Shown here: piece after piece, positions 1 to 8,324 of the stretch
How positions within the stretch are numbered: position 1 is the stretch's first letter
Layout of the letters: each line of letters opens with the position of its first letter
Origin: UBA1731 sp964440985
Lineage (GTDB): Bacteria > Verrucomicrobiota > Kiritimatiellia > RFP12 > UBA1067
Length of the DNA stretch: 17,629 nt
Direction of reading: 5' to 3'
Assembly (NCBI GenBank): GCA_964440985.1
Contig: CAYTWE010000047.1
Span: forward strand, 1 to 17,629
The notes under the pieces: model-generated
Database searches by the model: none
Told to the model about the DNA's origin: nothing
The model's input: only the letters and a program-made list of their open reading frames with translations
Translations under genes and position numbers: made by a program

Positions 1-2
1 AG

Positions 3-197
3 CTGACCTCGCCCGTCGCGCGCAAGACCGGCTACAGCGAAATGGTCGACCACCGTATCCTCTCGGTGGACCGGCGCGTCCAGCAGAGCGTGTTCGCCAA
101 TGGCGTGACGGTGACGGCGAACTTTGGAGACACTCCATTCACGCTTCCGGACGGCACTGTCGTTCCGCCTCGCGACAGCGTGGTTGTCGGGCTGTAA
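3..197 (+). CDS. C-terminal end of an unidentified protein (partial; possibly a glycoside-hydrolase-type enzyme)
   Basis: An open frame enters from the left edge and stops at TAA 195-197, leaving 64 codons of the C-terminus. The tail contains 'VQQSVFANGVTVTANFG' followed by 'LPDGTVVPP' and ends in a hydrophobic 'DSVVVGL'. This pattern, a beta-strand with 'F-x-N/D-G-x-x-V-x-x-N-F' and then a short 'G-x-x-x-P-P' turn, resembles the C-terminal beta-domain of some large glycoside hydrolases, including DUF5696-type proteins. That is recall of a pattern, not an alignment. The coding frame is supported by the regular beta-strand composition and by the promoter of the next gene beginning just after the stop. 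The start and catalytic part lie outside the window, so the product is uncertain. Confidence 0.55.
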   Translation: MTSPVARKTGYSEMVDHRILSVDRRVQQSVFANGVTVTANFGDTPFTLPDGTVVPPRDSVVVGL

Positions 198-236
198 TGA
201 GGGGTTGCGTCCGTTCCGCCGTCCATGTGGGCGATA

Positions 237-245
237 TGCTATAAT
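237..245 (+). promoter_or_regulatory. Extended -10 promoter of cysS (TGCTATAAT), leaderless or nearly so
   Basis: The sequence reads TGCTATAAT, a perfect extended -10 element. Only 8 bases separate the final T from the cysS ATG at 254. Transcription normally begins about 6-8 bases after the -10 box, so the predicted start is at about 251-254 and the mRNA would have little or no 5' leader. No good -35 hexamer is visible at the usual spacing, as expected for an extended -10 promoter. No Shine-Dalgarno sequence precedes the ATG. Confidence 0.7.
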
Positions 246-253
246 ACCGCCCC

Positions 254-1657
254 ATGGAAATGAAAGTCTTCAATTCGCTCACAAGGCGCGAGGAACCTCT
301 TGCGCCGATCGCTGAGAATACGGTTCGGATGTACACCTGCGGCCCCACGGTGTACAATTTTGCCCACATAGGGAACTTTCGCGCCTATGCTTTCGAGGAC
401 ATACTGCGCCGCGTGATCCAGTTCAACGGAATGAAGGTGCGGCAAGTGATGAACCTCACCGATGTTGACGACAAGACGATACGCGGCGCAAACGCTGCCG
501 GCGTTGCGCTCACCGACTACACCAGGACGTACAAGGATGCGTTTTTCGCAGACCTGAAGAAGCTCAACATACAGCCTGCCGAGATGTACCCGGCTGCGAC
601 CGACCACATCCCGGAGATGATTGCACTTGTCAACGCGCTTGTCGAGAAGGGTGTGGCATACAGGAGTGATGACGGCAGCGTCTATTTCTCCGTCACGAAG
701 TTCCCTGGATACGGAAAGCTTGCCCACATCGATTTCGACAGCCAGAGGACAGGCGCCCGCTGCGCCGCTGACGAGTACGACAAGGAGAATGTCGGTGATT
801 TCGCGCTCTGGAAGGCGTGGGAGGAGTCCGACGGCCCCGTGGGTTGGGATTCGCCGTGGGGACGTGGGCGCCCTGGATGGCACATCGAGTGCTCGGCGAT
901 GTCCATGAAGTACCTCGGCGAGACGTTCGACCTGCATACAGGCGGCATAGACAACCTTTTCCCGCACCACGAAAACGAGATTGCCCAGGCGGAAGCCGCG
1001 ACAGGCAAGGAATTTGTGAAGACTTGGATGCACTGCGCCCACCTCAAGGTGAACGGCGAGAAGATGAGCAAGTCCGCAGGAAACTTCTTCACCCTCCGCG
1101 ACCTGATCGAAAAGGGGTGGAGCGGACGAGAGATACGCTATGTGCTTGTGAATGCGCATTACCGGCAGGGACTCAACTTTGCGTTCAGCGCCCTTGAGGA
1201 CGCCCGTCGTTCGCTTTCGCGGATTGACACCTGCGTTGATGCCCTTGAGGGACTGGCGAGCGGCGGCGAATCTGTGCCGCCGGAGTTTGCCCGGAAGGCT
1301 TTGGACGAATTTACGGCCGCCGTCAACGACGACCTCAACACCCCCAAGGCGTTTGCCGCGCTGTTTGAACTTGTCCGTCATGCCAATGCATGGGTTCAGG
1401 GCGGCGATGTCCAGCCTGGACAGGCTGAGGCTGTTCTTGGCGTCTTCAGGCGGATGGATTCCGTTCTGGGCGTCATCTTCTTCGGAAAGGCCGGTAAAGA
1501 GGCGGTTCCGCCGGAGATCCAGTCGCTGCTTGACAAACGCGCCGAAGCCCGCAAGGCAAAGAATTGGGCGGAGAGCGACCGTCTGCGTGACGAGATTGCT
1601 GCAGCAGGGTGGCTCGTCAAGGATTCCAAGGACGGTCAGTCCGTAACCAAAAAGTAG
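254..1657 (+). CDS. cysS: Cysteinyl-tRNA synthetase
   Basis: This cytoplasmic class I aminoacyl-tRNA synthetase charges tRNA-Cys with cysteine, using ATP. At 467 residues it matches the usual full length of about 460. The N-terminal catalytic core has 'TCGPTVYNFAHIGN' around residues 28-41, containing the HIGH-type motif. The second ATP signature KMSKS is at 270-274. The four zinc ligands known from the E. coli enzyme correspond to C29, C213, H238 and E242. The C-terminal region (about 430-460) has the family pattern 'AR..K.W.ESDRLRDEI'. The ATG at 254 is chosen because it lies just before the conserved N-terminus and just after a perfect extended -10 box. There is no Shine-Dalgarno, consistent with a leaderless message. 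All key residues are present, so it should be functional. Confidence 0.98.
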   Translation: MEMKVFNSLTRREEPLAPIAENTVRMYTCGPTVYNFAHIGNFRAYAFEDILRRVIQFNGMKVRQVMNLTDVDDKTIRGANAAGVALTDYTRTYKDAFFADLKKLNIQPAEMYPAATDHIPEMIALVNALVEKGVAYRSDDGSVYFSVTKFPGYGKLAHIDFDSQRTGARCAADEYDKENVGDFALWKAWEESDGPVGWDSPWGRGRPGWHIECSAMSMKYLGETFDLHTGGIDNLFPHHENEIAQAEAATGKEFVKTWMHCAHLKVNGEKMSKSAGNFFTLRDLIEKGWSGREIRYVLVNAHYRQGLNFAFSALEDARRSLSRIDTCVDALEGLASGGESVPPEFARKALDEFTAAVNDDLNTPKAFAALFELVRHANAWVQGGDVQPGQAEAVLGVFRRMDSVLGVIFFGKAGKEAVPPEIQSLLDKRAEARKAKNWAESDRLRDEIAAAGWLVKDSKDGQSVTKK

Positions 1658-1725
1658 AAATATGCGGAGTTGAGACGGCAAAATGCCGGAATGTAGTGTG
1701 CCAAGTACTCTGTTCTGTGGAGATT

Positions 1726-1734
1726 TGGTATAAT
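1726..1734 (+). promoter_or_regulatory. Extended -10 promoter of valS (TGGTATAAT)
   Basis: TGGTATAAT is a perfect extended -10 element in the 105-base gap between cysS and valS. The predicted transcription start is near 1741, giving a leader of about 22 bases. That leader carries a purine-rich GGAG at 1752-1755, 7 bases before the valS ATG. No convincing -35 box is seen. The rest of the cysS-valS gap shows only a 4-bp mini-hairpin and no clear terminator. Confidence 0.7.
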
Positions 1735-1762
1735 TCACGCTCTTTTTTGATGGAGAAGACAG

Positions 1763-4465
1763 ATGGCGATGGAGAAAAGATACGATTCCAAGGCAGCGGA
1801 GGCCAAGTGGTATCCGTTTTGGGAGAGCAACGGGTGCTTTCATGACGAACCCGGCAAAGGCAAGCCCTATTCGGTTGTGATTCCGCCGCCGAACGTCACG
1901 GGAATCCTGCACATGGGTCATGCGCTCAACCAGACGATTCAGGATATCCTTGTGCGCTGGCGCAGGATGAGCGGCTACAACACGCTGTGGCTCCCTGGCA
2001 CAGATCATGCCGGAATCGCCACGCAGAACGTCGTGGAGAAATCCCTCAAGAAGGAGGGGAAGCGCCGTCAGGATCTCGGACGCGAGGCGTTCGTCGCCCG
2101 TGTGTGGGAGTGGAAGAAGCAGTACGGCGGCACAATCGTCCATCAGCAGCGGATGCTCGGCAACTCTACGGACTGGAGGCGCGAGAGGTTCACGTTCGAC
2201 GAAGGATGTTCGACCGCCGTCACGAAGGTGTTCTGCGACCTGTACAATGAAGGTCTCATCTACAAGGGCAACTACATCGTGAACTGGTGTCCGCGCTGCG
2301 GAACTGCGCTGGCGAACGACGAGGTTGAACACGAGGCCAACCATGGACATCTCTGGTACATCAGGTATCCGGTTGTCGGAAGCGCCAAGGGCGTTTCGGG
2401 CGAACCGTACAGGGATTACGTCATGGTTGCGACAACGCGTCCTGAGACGCTTCCCGGCGATACCGCCGTTGCGGTGAATCCAAAGGACGAGCGCTATGCG
2501 CACCTCATCGGCAAGACAGTGGTGCTGCCGCTTTCCGGACGCGAGATACCCGTTTTGGCGGACGACTACGTTGAAAAGGAGTTCGGTACGGGCATCGTGA
2601 AGATCACGCCTGCGCACGATCCGAACGACTTCCTCGTCGGCAAGCGTCATGGTCTTGAAGAGATCAACGTGATGACCGACGATGGCCGCATGAACGAACT
2701 TGCCGGCGGCAGATACGTCGGCATGGACAGGTTCAAGTGCCGCGAGGCGATTGTCGAGGATCTTGAGTCCGGTGGATTCCTCGATCATATCGAGGATTAC
2801 GACAATCAGGTTGGACACTGCTACCGTTGCCACGAGGTGGTGGAGAGCCGCCTCTCGAAGCAGTGGTTCGTGAAGATGAAGCCGTTGGCAGAACCCGCCA
2901 TGGAGGCGGTGAAGAGCGGCGAAGTGCGTTTCGTGCCGAAGCGCTGGGAGAACATCTACTTCAATTGGATGGAGAACATTCAAGACTGGTGCATATCGCG
3001 TCAGCTCTGGTGGGGGCATCGCATTCCGGCGTACTATCTTCCGCAGAGGGGCGACGAAGAGCCTCAGTACGTCGTTGCGCCATCCGCAGAGGAGGCGCTT
3101 GAGCAGGCGAGGAGGATTCCGGGCTGCGAGAACATCGTCGCGGCGGATCTGAAGCAGGATGAAGATGTGCTGGATACGTGGTTCAGCTCCTGGCTTTGGC
3201 CGTTCTCCACGCTTGGCTGGCCGGAGAAGACCGCCGACCTTGACTACTACTATCCCACGACCGATCTCGTCACGGCCCAGGACATCATCTTCTTCTGGGT
3301 GGCTCGCATGATGATGGCCGGCATACATTTCATGAAGCGTCCGCCGTTCAAGAACATAGTGATCCACGGCATTGTGCGCGATTCGCAGGGACGCAAGATG
3401 TCCAAGAGCCTCGGAAATTCGCTCGATCCTCTTGAACTGATCGAAACGTATTCCGCAGATGCCCTCCGCTTCTCGATCGCCCTCATAACGTCGCTCGACT
3501 GCGATACGAAGGTCAACAAGGAGAAGTTCGAGATCGGGCGCAACTTCGCGACGAAAATCTGGAACGCGGCCCGCTTCATGCAGATGCAGGAGGATTCCGG
3601 CGTGGAGCGCGTTGCGCTCGATGCATCGCTCACCGGACGTTCGCTCAGTGCGGACGACAAGCACATCCTGTGGGCCTGCGACATGGCGTGCCGCAAGATG
3701 AACGACATCCTTGAACGCTATCGCATCCAGGATGGAGCCCTTGCGATATACGATTTCTTCTGGACACAGATATGCGACTGGTACGTGGAGTACGCGAAGG
3801 ACGCGCCGGACAGATCCGTTGCGTTCGCAATCCTCCGCGACGTGTACTGGAAGGCTCTGCGCCTGCTTCATCCGTACATGCCGTTCGTGACGGAGGAAAT
3901 CGCCCACCAGCTCGGCTACCTTGCGGACGGCGAGACGATCATGCGCGCACCGTACCCTACCGGCTACACGGACGAAGAGAAGGCCGCATGGGGGCTTTCG
4001 CAGGAGACGTACGATTTCGTCAACGCCAAGCGTGAGGCGATCACCGCGCTTCGTGCGCTCCGTGCCGAATACAAGGTGCCGCCATCGACGTTTGTGAAGG
4101 TGACTGTGGCCACCGACGACGTCCGCGCCCCTGCCGAGCGCGATGCGCTGAAGCGGGCGATGCGGGCGGAGAGCGTAGAGTTCGTCAAGGCCGGCAGCGA
4201 TCTTGCGATGCCGAGCAGGCTGACGGCGTTCGGGACGGTGTATCTGTCGCTCGAGGGGCTTGTCGACAAGGCGGCGGAGCGCAAGCGCATCGAGGGCGAA
4301 CTCGCAAAGCTTGCTGGGTTCATCAAGTCGTCCGAGGCTAAGCTCTCAAATACGCAGTTCACGGATCATGCTCCGGCAGCCATTGTCGAGGAGGCTCGCC
4401 GCAAGCTCGCCGAGAACAGGGAGAAGGTTGCGCAGCTTGAGAAGTTGAGAGAGTTGTTCGGCTGA
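1763..4465 (+). CDS. valS: Valyl-tRNA synthetase
   Basis: This class I synthetase attaches valine to tRNA-Val in the cytoplasm and hydrolyses mischarged threonyl products in a separate editing domain. It is 900 residues, within the normal 860-950 range. The HIGH motif is in 'PPPNVTGILHMGHALN' (41-56). Two Cys pairs (C176/C179 and C353/C356) have the look of zinc-knuckle positions. The editing domain contains 'VATTRPETLPGDTAV' (222-236). 'DTWFSSWLWPFSTLGW' (471-486) and KMSKS (545-549) complete the catalytic core. The anticodon-binding helical domain follows, and the C-terminal ~70 residues (about 832-898) form the charged coiled-coil typical of ValRS. ATG 1763 is preferred over the in-frame ATG at 1769 because GGAG lies 7 bases upstream of it. 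Confidence 0.98.
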   Translation: MAMEKRYDSKAAEAKWYPFWESNGCFHDEPGKGKPYSVVIPPPNVTGILHMGHALNQTIQDILVRWRRMSGYNTLWLPGTDHAGIATQNVVEKSLKKEGKRRQDLGREAFVARVWEWKKQYGGTIVHQQRMLGNSTDWRRERFTFDEGCSTAVTKVFCDLYNEGLIYKGNYIVNWCPRCGTALANDEVEHEANHGHLWYIRYPVVGSAKGVSGEPYRDYVMVATTRPETLPGDTAVAVNPKDERYAHLIGKTVVLPLSGREIPVLADDYVEKEFGTGIVKITPAHDPNDFLVGKRHGLEEINVMTDDGRMNELAGGRYVGMDRFKCREAIVEDLESGGFLDHIEDYDNQVGHCYRCHEVVESRLSKQWFVKMKPLAEPAMEAVKSGEVRFVPKRWENIYFNWMENIQDWCISRQLWWGHRIPAYYLPQRGDEEPQYVVAPSAEEALEQARRIPGCENIVAADLKQDEDVLDTWFSSWLWPFSTLGWPEKTADLDYYYPTTDLVTAQDIIFFWVARMMMAGIHFMKRPPFKNIVIHGIVRDSQGRKMSKSLGNSLDPLELIETYSADALRFSIALITSLDCDTKVNKEKFEIGRNFATKIWNAARFMQMQEDSGVERVALDASLTGRSLSADDKHILWACDMACRKMNDILERYRIQDGALAIYDFFWTQICDWYVEYAKDAPDRSVAFAILRDVYWKALRLLHPYMPFVTEEIAHQLGYLADGETIMRAPYPTGYTDEEKAAWGLSQETYDFVNAKREAITALRALRAEYKVPPSTFVKVTVATDDVRAPAERDALKRAMRAESVEFVKAGSDLAMPSRLTAFGTVYLSLEGLVDKAAERKRIEGELAKLAGFIKSSEAKLSNTQFTDHAPAAIVEEARRKLAENREKVAQLEKLRELFG

Positions 4466-4483
4466 TTTCGCCGATGCTTTCCC

Positions 4484-4515
4484 CCCGTCCCGTGCACCTT
4501 GAAAACCGGGACGGG
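4484..4515. repeat. Perfect 9-bp inverted repeat between valS and the acyl-CoA synthetase gene
   Basis: CCCGTCCCG (4484-4492) and CGGGACGGG (4507-4515) are exact reverse complements separated by 14 bases. As RNA this would be a strong GC-rich hairpin shortly after the valS stop codon, but no T-tract follows, so it is not a textbook intrinsic terminator. The loop contains TTGAAA (4499-4504), a candidate -35 box for the next gene. The element may therefore protect or end the valS transcript, or act as a protein-binding operator. Confidence 0.6.
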
Positions 4516-4525
4516 ATATGATAAT
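4499..4525 (+). promoter_or_regulatory. Likely promoter of the acyl-CoA synthetase operon
   Basis: TTGAAA (4499-4504) could be a -35 box. GATAAT (4520-4525, in the context ATATGATAAT) is a good -10, with a 15-base spacer that is shorter than ideal. The predicted start near 4532 gives a leader of about 25 bases containing GAGAGGA (4544-4550), a good Shine-Dalgarno placed 6 bases before ATG 4557. The right arm of the inverted repeat lies inside the spacer. Confidence 0.5.
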
Positions 4526-4556
4526 CTACGGTCAGTAGTTAACGAGAGGACTTGGA

Positions 4557-6221
4557 ATGACCATACGTTCAGCGCTTGAGGAGTTCGCATCCAAGAATCC
4601 GGATCATGTCGCACAGGTGTTCAATCGCGGCAAGGAGTGGATTCGGCGGACATACGGAGAGTTTCTTGCGGACGTGACGTCCACGGCCGAGGCATACGGT
4701 TCGAAATTCGGGCTGAAGCCGCGTGAAGAGAACGTTGCGCAGATACTTGCGAACGGCCCCGAATGGATGGATGTGTATCTTGCCTGCTCCGGCGCCGGCG
4801 TTTCCGTGGTGCCGCTCGATCCGAAGCTGCACAGCGAAGAGGTGCTGTACATCCTCCGCGATTCAGGCGCGGTCGTCGTCACGACTGACCGGCAGCACAT
4901 TCCGATGATGCAGCAGATTGCCGCCGAACTGCCTAAGCTCAGGGCCATTGTCATCGTGGACGGCGGTGCGCCGTCTTACGCCGCAATCGGATCTGTCCCG
5001 GTCTACGACCTTGCCGAGCTGAAGCGCGGCTCCTGCTCATGCGGATGGTATGCGAAGAACGTCTGCTCCGGCGATGACGTTGCGAGCATCATCTACACAT
5101 CCGGGACGACCGGCAAGCCGAAAGGCGCGATGCTCACGCACTCGAACTTCATTGAAGACGCGAAGGGTGGCTTGGCTGCGTTCGGCGAACGGATCGACAG
5201 CACGGATTCGTTCTACGTTGTGCTTCCGTTCTTCCATGCGTTCTCGTTCCTCGTGAACTTCACGCTGCCTATCATGCTCGGTTCGTCGGCGTATCTCATG
5301 CGTTCGCTGCGCACGATATCGGAAGACCTAAAGGAACTTAAGCCTACGATTCTAATTGCGGTGCCGCTTCTCGTCGAGAAGGTGTACGACAAGATATCGG
5401 ATAAGCTCGCAAAGTCGAAGGCCGCCAGGTTCATGAAGGCGGTTGGGCTTGGAACCGTCGTCAACTCCGGCGTGAAGAAGGCACTCGACCCGAACCTGCG
5501 CTTCGTGGTCGTGGGCGGCGCTCCGTGTCCGGTCCATGTGCTCAAAGGCTTCAAGGATCTCGGAATCAAGATGCTTGAGGGATACGGACTCACGGAATGC
5601 TCTCCGGTTGTGTCTGTGGCAGGGCCGAGGCTTGCCAAGATCGGCACGATAGGCCATAAGCTTCCCAACATCGAGATCAGGATCGCCGATCCGAATGAAG
5701 CGGGCGTTGGCGAACTTCAGGTCAAGGGTCCGATCGTGATGCGCGGATACTTCAACAATCCGGCGGCCACACAAGAGGCGTTTGATGGCGAATGGCTCAG
5801 GACCGGCGACCTCGCCTCCGTGGACGAGCAGGGGCTTATCACGATAAGAGGACGCAAGAAGGCTCTCATCGTAAACCGCGAAGGCAAGAACATCTATCCG
5901 GAAGAGGTGGAGAACGTAATCGCCGGAGATCCGCTCATTTCCGACTGTGTGGTGGTCGGATACCGCGTCGGTCGCGATCCCGGTGAGCATGTCGGCGTGA
6001 TTGTCCATCCGGACGAGGATGCCCTTGCAATCCGCAACGGCGGCAATCCGATGTCGTGGGAGGAGATGGAGAAGGTTGCGCGCATCGGTATCCGTACGCG
6101 CTGCCAGAAGCTTGCCGACTACAAGCGCCCGCGCAAGATACTTGTCCTCCACGAGCCGCTTGAGCGCACATCCATCCAGAAGGTGCGTCGCGTCGCGTAC
6201 AAGGGGATGCTTGACGAGTGA
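4557..6221 (+). CDS. AMP-forming acyl-CoA (or acyl-ACP) synthetase, long-chain fatty acid ligase type
   Basis: This member of the adenylate-forming (ANL) superfamily activates a carboxylic acid with ATP and transfers it to CoA or another thiol. At 554 residues it is close in size to FadD-type ligases. The phosphate-binding loop 'YTSGTTGKPKG' is at 180-190, 'GYGLTE' at 342-347, and the AMP-ribose Asp motif 'RTGD' at 415-418. The hinge and A8-like segment is 'GRKKALIVNREGKNIYPEE' at 432-450. Lys542 in 'TSIQKVRR' sits where the catalytic C-terminal lysine is expected. The substrate cannot be read from sequence; a medium- or long-chain fatty acid is most likely from the overall pattern. No acyltransferase domain is fused to it. 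It is the first gene of a likely operon with the membrane protein and argG. Confidence 0.92.
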   Translation: MTIRSALEEFASKNPDHVAQVFNRGKEWIRRTYGEFLADVTSTAEAYGSKFGLKPREENVAQILANGPEWMDVYLACSGAGVSVVPLDPKLHSEEVLYILRDSGAVVVTTDRQHIPMMQQIAAELPKLRAIVIVDGGAPSYAAIGSVPVYDLAELKRGSCSCGWYAKNVCSGDDVASIIYTSGTTGKPKGAMLTHSNFIEDAKGGLAAFGERIDSTDSFYVVLPFFHAFSFLVNFTLPIMLGSSAYLMRSLRTISEDLKELKPTILIAVPLLVEKVYDKISDKLAKSKAARFMKAVGLGTVVNSGVKKALDPNLRFVVVGGAPCPVHVLKGFKDLGIKMLEGYGLTECSPVVSVAGPRLAKIGTIGHKLPNIEIRIADPNEAGVGELQVKGPIVMRGYFNNPAATQEAFDGEWLRTGDLASVDEQGLITIRGRKKALIVNREGKNIYPEEVENVIAGDPLISDCVVVGYRVGRDPGEHVGVIVHPDEDALAIRNGGNPMSWEEMEKVARIGIRTRCQKLADYKRPRKILVLHEPLERTSIQKVRRVAYKGMLDE

Positions 6222-6266
6222 CGCCGGAGTCAAGCTGCGGAATGATGCTCTGACAATGGAGATGCC

Positions 6267-7058
6267 ATGAATATGCTCGTATCGAAAAAGTCGTGGATGC
6301 TTGCGCCTGTCATGTTTCTGCTGTCGTTGTCCGCGCTTGCCGTCACTTGGGCGGTCATGGAGCCGCAGGCTCTGCGTACGGCGTTTGATGCGGCCGGATA
6401 TTCGTTCTTCGAGACACTGACCGTTCCGTTCTATGCGCTGATAGTCCCGCTCGTGTGGCTGTGCTGTCCGTTTGGCGGATCGACGAAGCGCAAGGTTCTC
6501 CTTTGCGCAGGCGTCTCCTGCATCGCGGCGATGGCGGTCGTCAAGGAGCTTGATCTGCATCTTGTCTTCATGCGGCATCTCTATCCCGACATCATCAATT
6601 CGGATGGCGGTGTGTGCGGTCTCATGAAGCCTGACGGAACTCCGCTCACCGGCACACCGTTCAAGATGCGTTTTCTCACGAATGGCGGTGCGCCTTTCGG
6701 CGCAAAGTTGATTGCGGTTTCGTACTTTGTGCTTCTGTTCGGTGTGTTTGCGGCCATGCTTGCGTACTTCTTCCCGCGTTTGGTGAAGGGGTTCTTCAGG
6801 CTTCATCCCGTCGCCTGGACGATGTGCTTTTTCGGCGTCTCAGGTGTGATGGTGCAGGTGTTTGACAGGCTGCCCGCGTGGTACAGGCATTCGTGCGGTC
6901 TGGCAAAGATGGATCTTGCCGATTCGTTCGCTGCATTCTGCACCGCATTCGAGGAGGGCGGCGAGATGATGATCGCGGCATTCGCACTTCTGGCGATACT
7001 TCAGTCCCATGCGATATATGCAGGCGACAGGCCGCCGCCGGAGTTCGCTGAACTGTGA
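6267..7058 (+). CDS. Six-helix integral membrane protein of unknown function
   Basis: The product is not recognised. The 263-residue protein has about six predicted membrane segments, near residues 11-31, 50-67, 76-91, 148-169, 181-199 and 230-247. Between helices 3 and 4 there is a long polar loop (about 93-147) containing 'KELDLHLVFMRHLYPD'. Just before the last helix is an acidic 'FEEGGEM' (228-234). Conserved-looking charged residues at membrane borders could be functional, but no known motif is present. GGAG (6258-6261) lies 5 bases before ATG 6267. The in-frame ATG at 6273 is a possible alternative start. It lies 45 bases after the acyl-CoA synthetase and 33 bases before argG on the same strand, so co-transcription is likely. 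Nothing links it biochemically to either neighbour. Confidence 0.85.
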   Translation: MNMLVSKKSWMLAPVMFLLSLSALAVTWAVMEPQALRTAFDAAGYSFFETLTVPFYALIVPLVWLCCPFGGSTKRKVLLCAGVSCIAAMAVVKELDLHLVFMRHLYPDIINSDGGVCGLMKPDGTPLTGTPFKMRFLTNGGAPFGAKLIAVSYFVLLFGVFAAMLAYFFPRLVKGFFRLHPVAWTMCFFGVSGVMVQVFDRLPAWYRHSCGLAKMDLADSFAAFCTAFEEGGEMMIAAFALLAILQSHAIYAGDRPPPEFAEL

Positions 7059-7091
7059 TTTCTGAAAGAAAGCCACAACGAGGAAAAACAA

Positions 7092-8324
7092 ATGAAGCTG
7101 GAAGAGTTGAAAGGCAAGACCGTCGGCGTATGTGTGTCGGGCGGTCTCGATTCCAAAACGATATGCTGCGTCCTGCTGGACGCGGGCGTCAAGGTGAAGG
7201 CGTTCTCCGCCAATGTCGGACAGCCTGACGAAAAGAACATCAACGACATCAAGAAGCGCATGGCGCCTACAGGCGTCAAGACCGAGATCGTGGACGTCAC
7301 AAAGGAGATGGCGGACATCTGCTTCGAGACGGTCAAGTGTCAGGCCATGTATGACGGCGGCTACTGGAACTCCACGGGCATCGCCCGCGCCGTCACTGTC
7401 CAGAAGCTCCTGCCTGCGATGAAGAAGGCCGGCTGCGTGGCTCTCGTGCACGGAGCTACGGGACGCGGCAACGATCAGATGCGCTTTGAGCGCTACACCA
7501 ATGTGCTCGATCCCGATTTCGGCGTGTATGCCCCCTGGCGCGACTCTGAACTTCTCAAGAAGTTCCCCGGCCGCACGGAGATGGTGGATTTCCTCGCCGA
7601 GCGCGGCATCGTGGCGTTTGTCGGCACGAAAAAGAAGTACTCCACCGACGCGAACCTCGCCGGACTCTCGCACGAGGCCGAGGATCTGGAGTCTATGGAG
7701 ACGTCCATGCGCATCGTGAAGCCCACGATGGGTGTGTGGCCGGAGGATGCTCCCGACAAGGTTGAGAAGATTGTCCTCAAGTTCGAGAAGGGACGTTGCG
7801 TTGCCGTCAACGGCAAGAAGATGGATCCGTACAAGGTCATGCTCCTCCTGAACAAGGTCGGCGGACGCAACGGCATCGGCATGAAGCACGCGCTTGAGAA
7901 CCGCATCATCGGCACGAAGAGCCGTGGTGTGTACGAGGCGCCCGGCATGGAGGTGCTTTCCTGGGGGCTCAAGTACATCTACGAAGGCATCATGGATCGC
8001 CGTTCGACCCTCCTTTTCCAGCAGCTTTCCAAGTTTGTCGCAGACCAGATCTACGATGGCCGCTGGTTCGATCCCGCAACCCAGGCGGCTCGCTCCGCAA
8101 TCCAGGTGTGGGCAGACAAGGCCACGGCTGAAATCACGCTCGGTCTCTACAAGGGCAACATCTACTTTGAGTCCCTCAAGGGTCTCAAGGCCACTATCTA
8201 CAACGAGGCGGACAGCTCGATGGAGGCCTCTGACGGTCTCAATCCGCATTCTTCACAGGGATTTGCGGAAATCCAGTCCGTCGAGGCGAAGATGCTCGCG
8301 AAGAGCGGACAGATCCGCGTGTGA
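7092..8324 (+). CDS. argG: Argininosuccinate synthase
   Basis: The enzyme joins citrulline and aspartate, using ATP, to form argininosuccinate, the penultimate step of arginine biosynthesis in the cytoplasm. The protein is 410 residues, the normal size. The N-terminal ATP-pyrophosphatase P-loop is 'SGGLDSKT' at 16-23, and the family signature 'HGATGRGNDQMRFE' is at 120-133. 'YSTDANLAGLSHEAEDLE' (183-200) and the C-terminal region match the synthase fold. The P-loop carries S-K where the familiar form has 'SGGLDTS', suggesting a divergent subgroup. AGGA at 7081-7084, 7 bases before ATG, supports the start. No argH or other arginine gene is in this window. The stop TGA overlaps the GTG start of the next gene. 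Confidence 0.96.
   Translation: MKLEELKGKTVGVCVSGGLDSKTICCVLLDAGVKVKAFSANVGQPDEKNINDIKKRMAPTGVKTEIVDVTKEMADICFETVKCQAMYDGGYWNSTGIARAVTVQKLLPAMKKAGCVALVHGATGRGNDQMRFERYTNVLDPDFGVYAPWRDSELLKKFPGRTEMVDFLAERGIVAFVGTKKKYSTDANLAGLSHEAEDLESMETSMRIVKPTMGVWPEDAPDKVEKIVLKFEKGRCVAVNGKKMDPYKVMLLLNKVGGRNGIGMKHALENRIIGTKSRGVYEAPGMEVLSWGLKYIYEGIMDRRSTLLFQQLSKFVADQIYDGRWFDPATQAARSAIQVWADKATAEITLGLYKGNIYFESLKGLKATIYNEADSSMEASDGLNPHSSQGFAEIQSVEAKMLAKSGQIRV

Noticed and set aside
1672..1687. A small hairpin CGGC/GCCG between cysS and valS as a terminator.
   Set aside because: It has a four-base-pair stem and no following T run.
239..3907. A 1222-codon open frame on the - strand, antisense to cysS and valS.
   Set aside because: It mirrors two unmistakable synthetase genes, and its translation is low-complexity in Arg, His, Leu and Val with no domain. 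Codon bias of GC-rich genes commonly leaves the opposite strand open.
5352..6806. A 484-codon - strand open frame across the acyl-CoA synthetase and membrane protein genes.
   Set aside because: The sense strand carries clear ligase motifs, and the antisense translation has the Arg/His-rich composition of a shadow frame.
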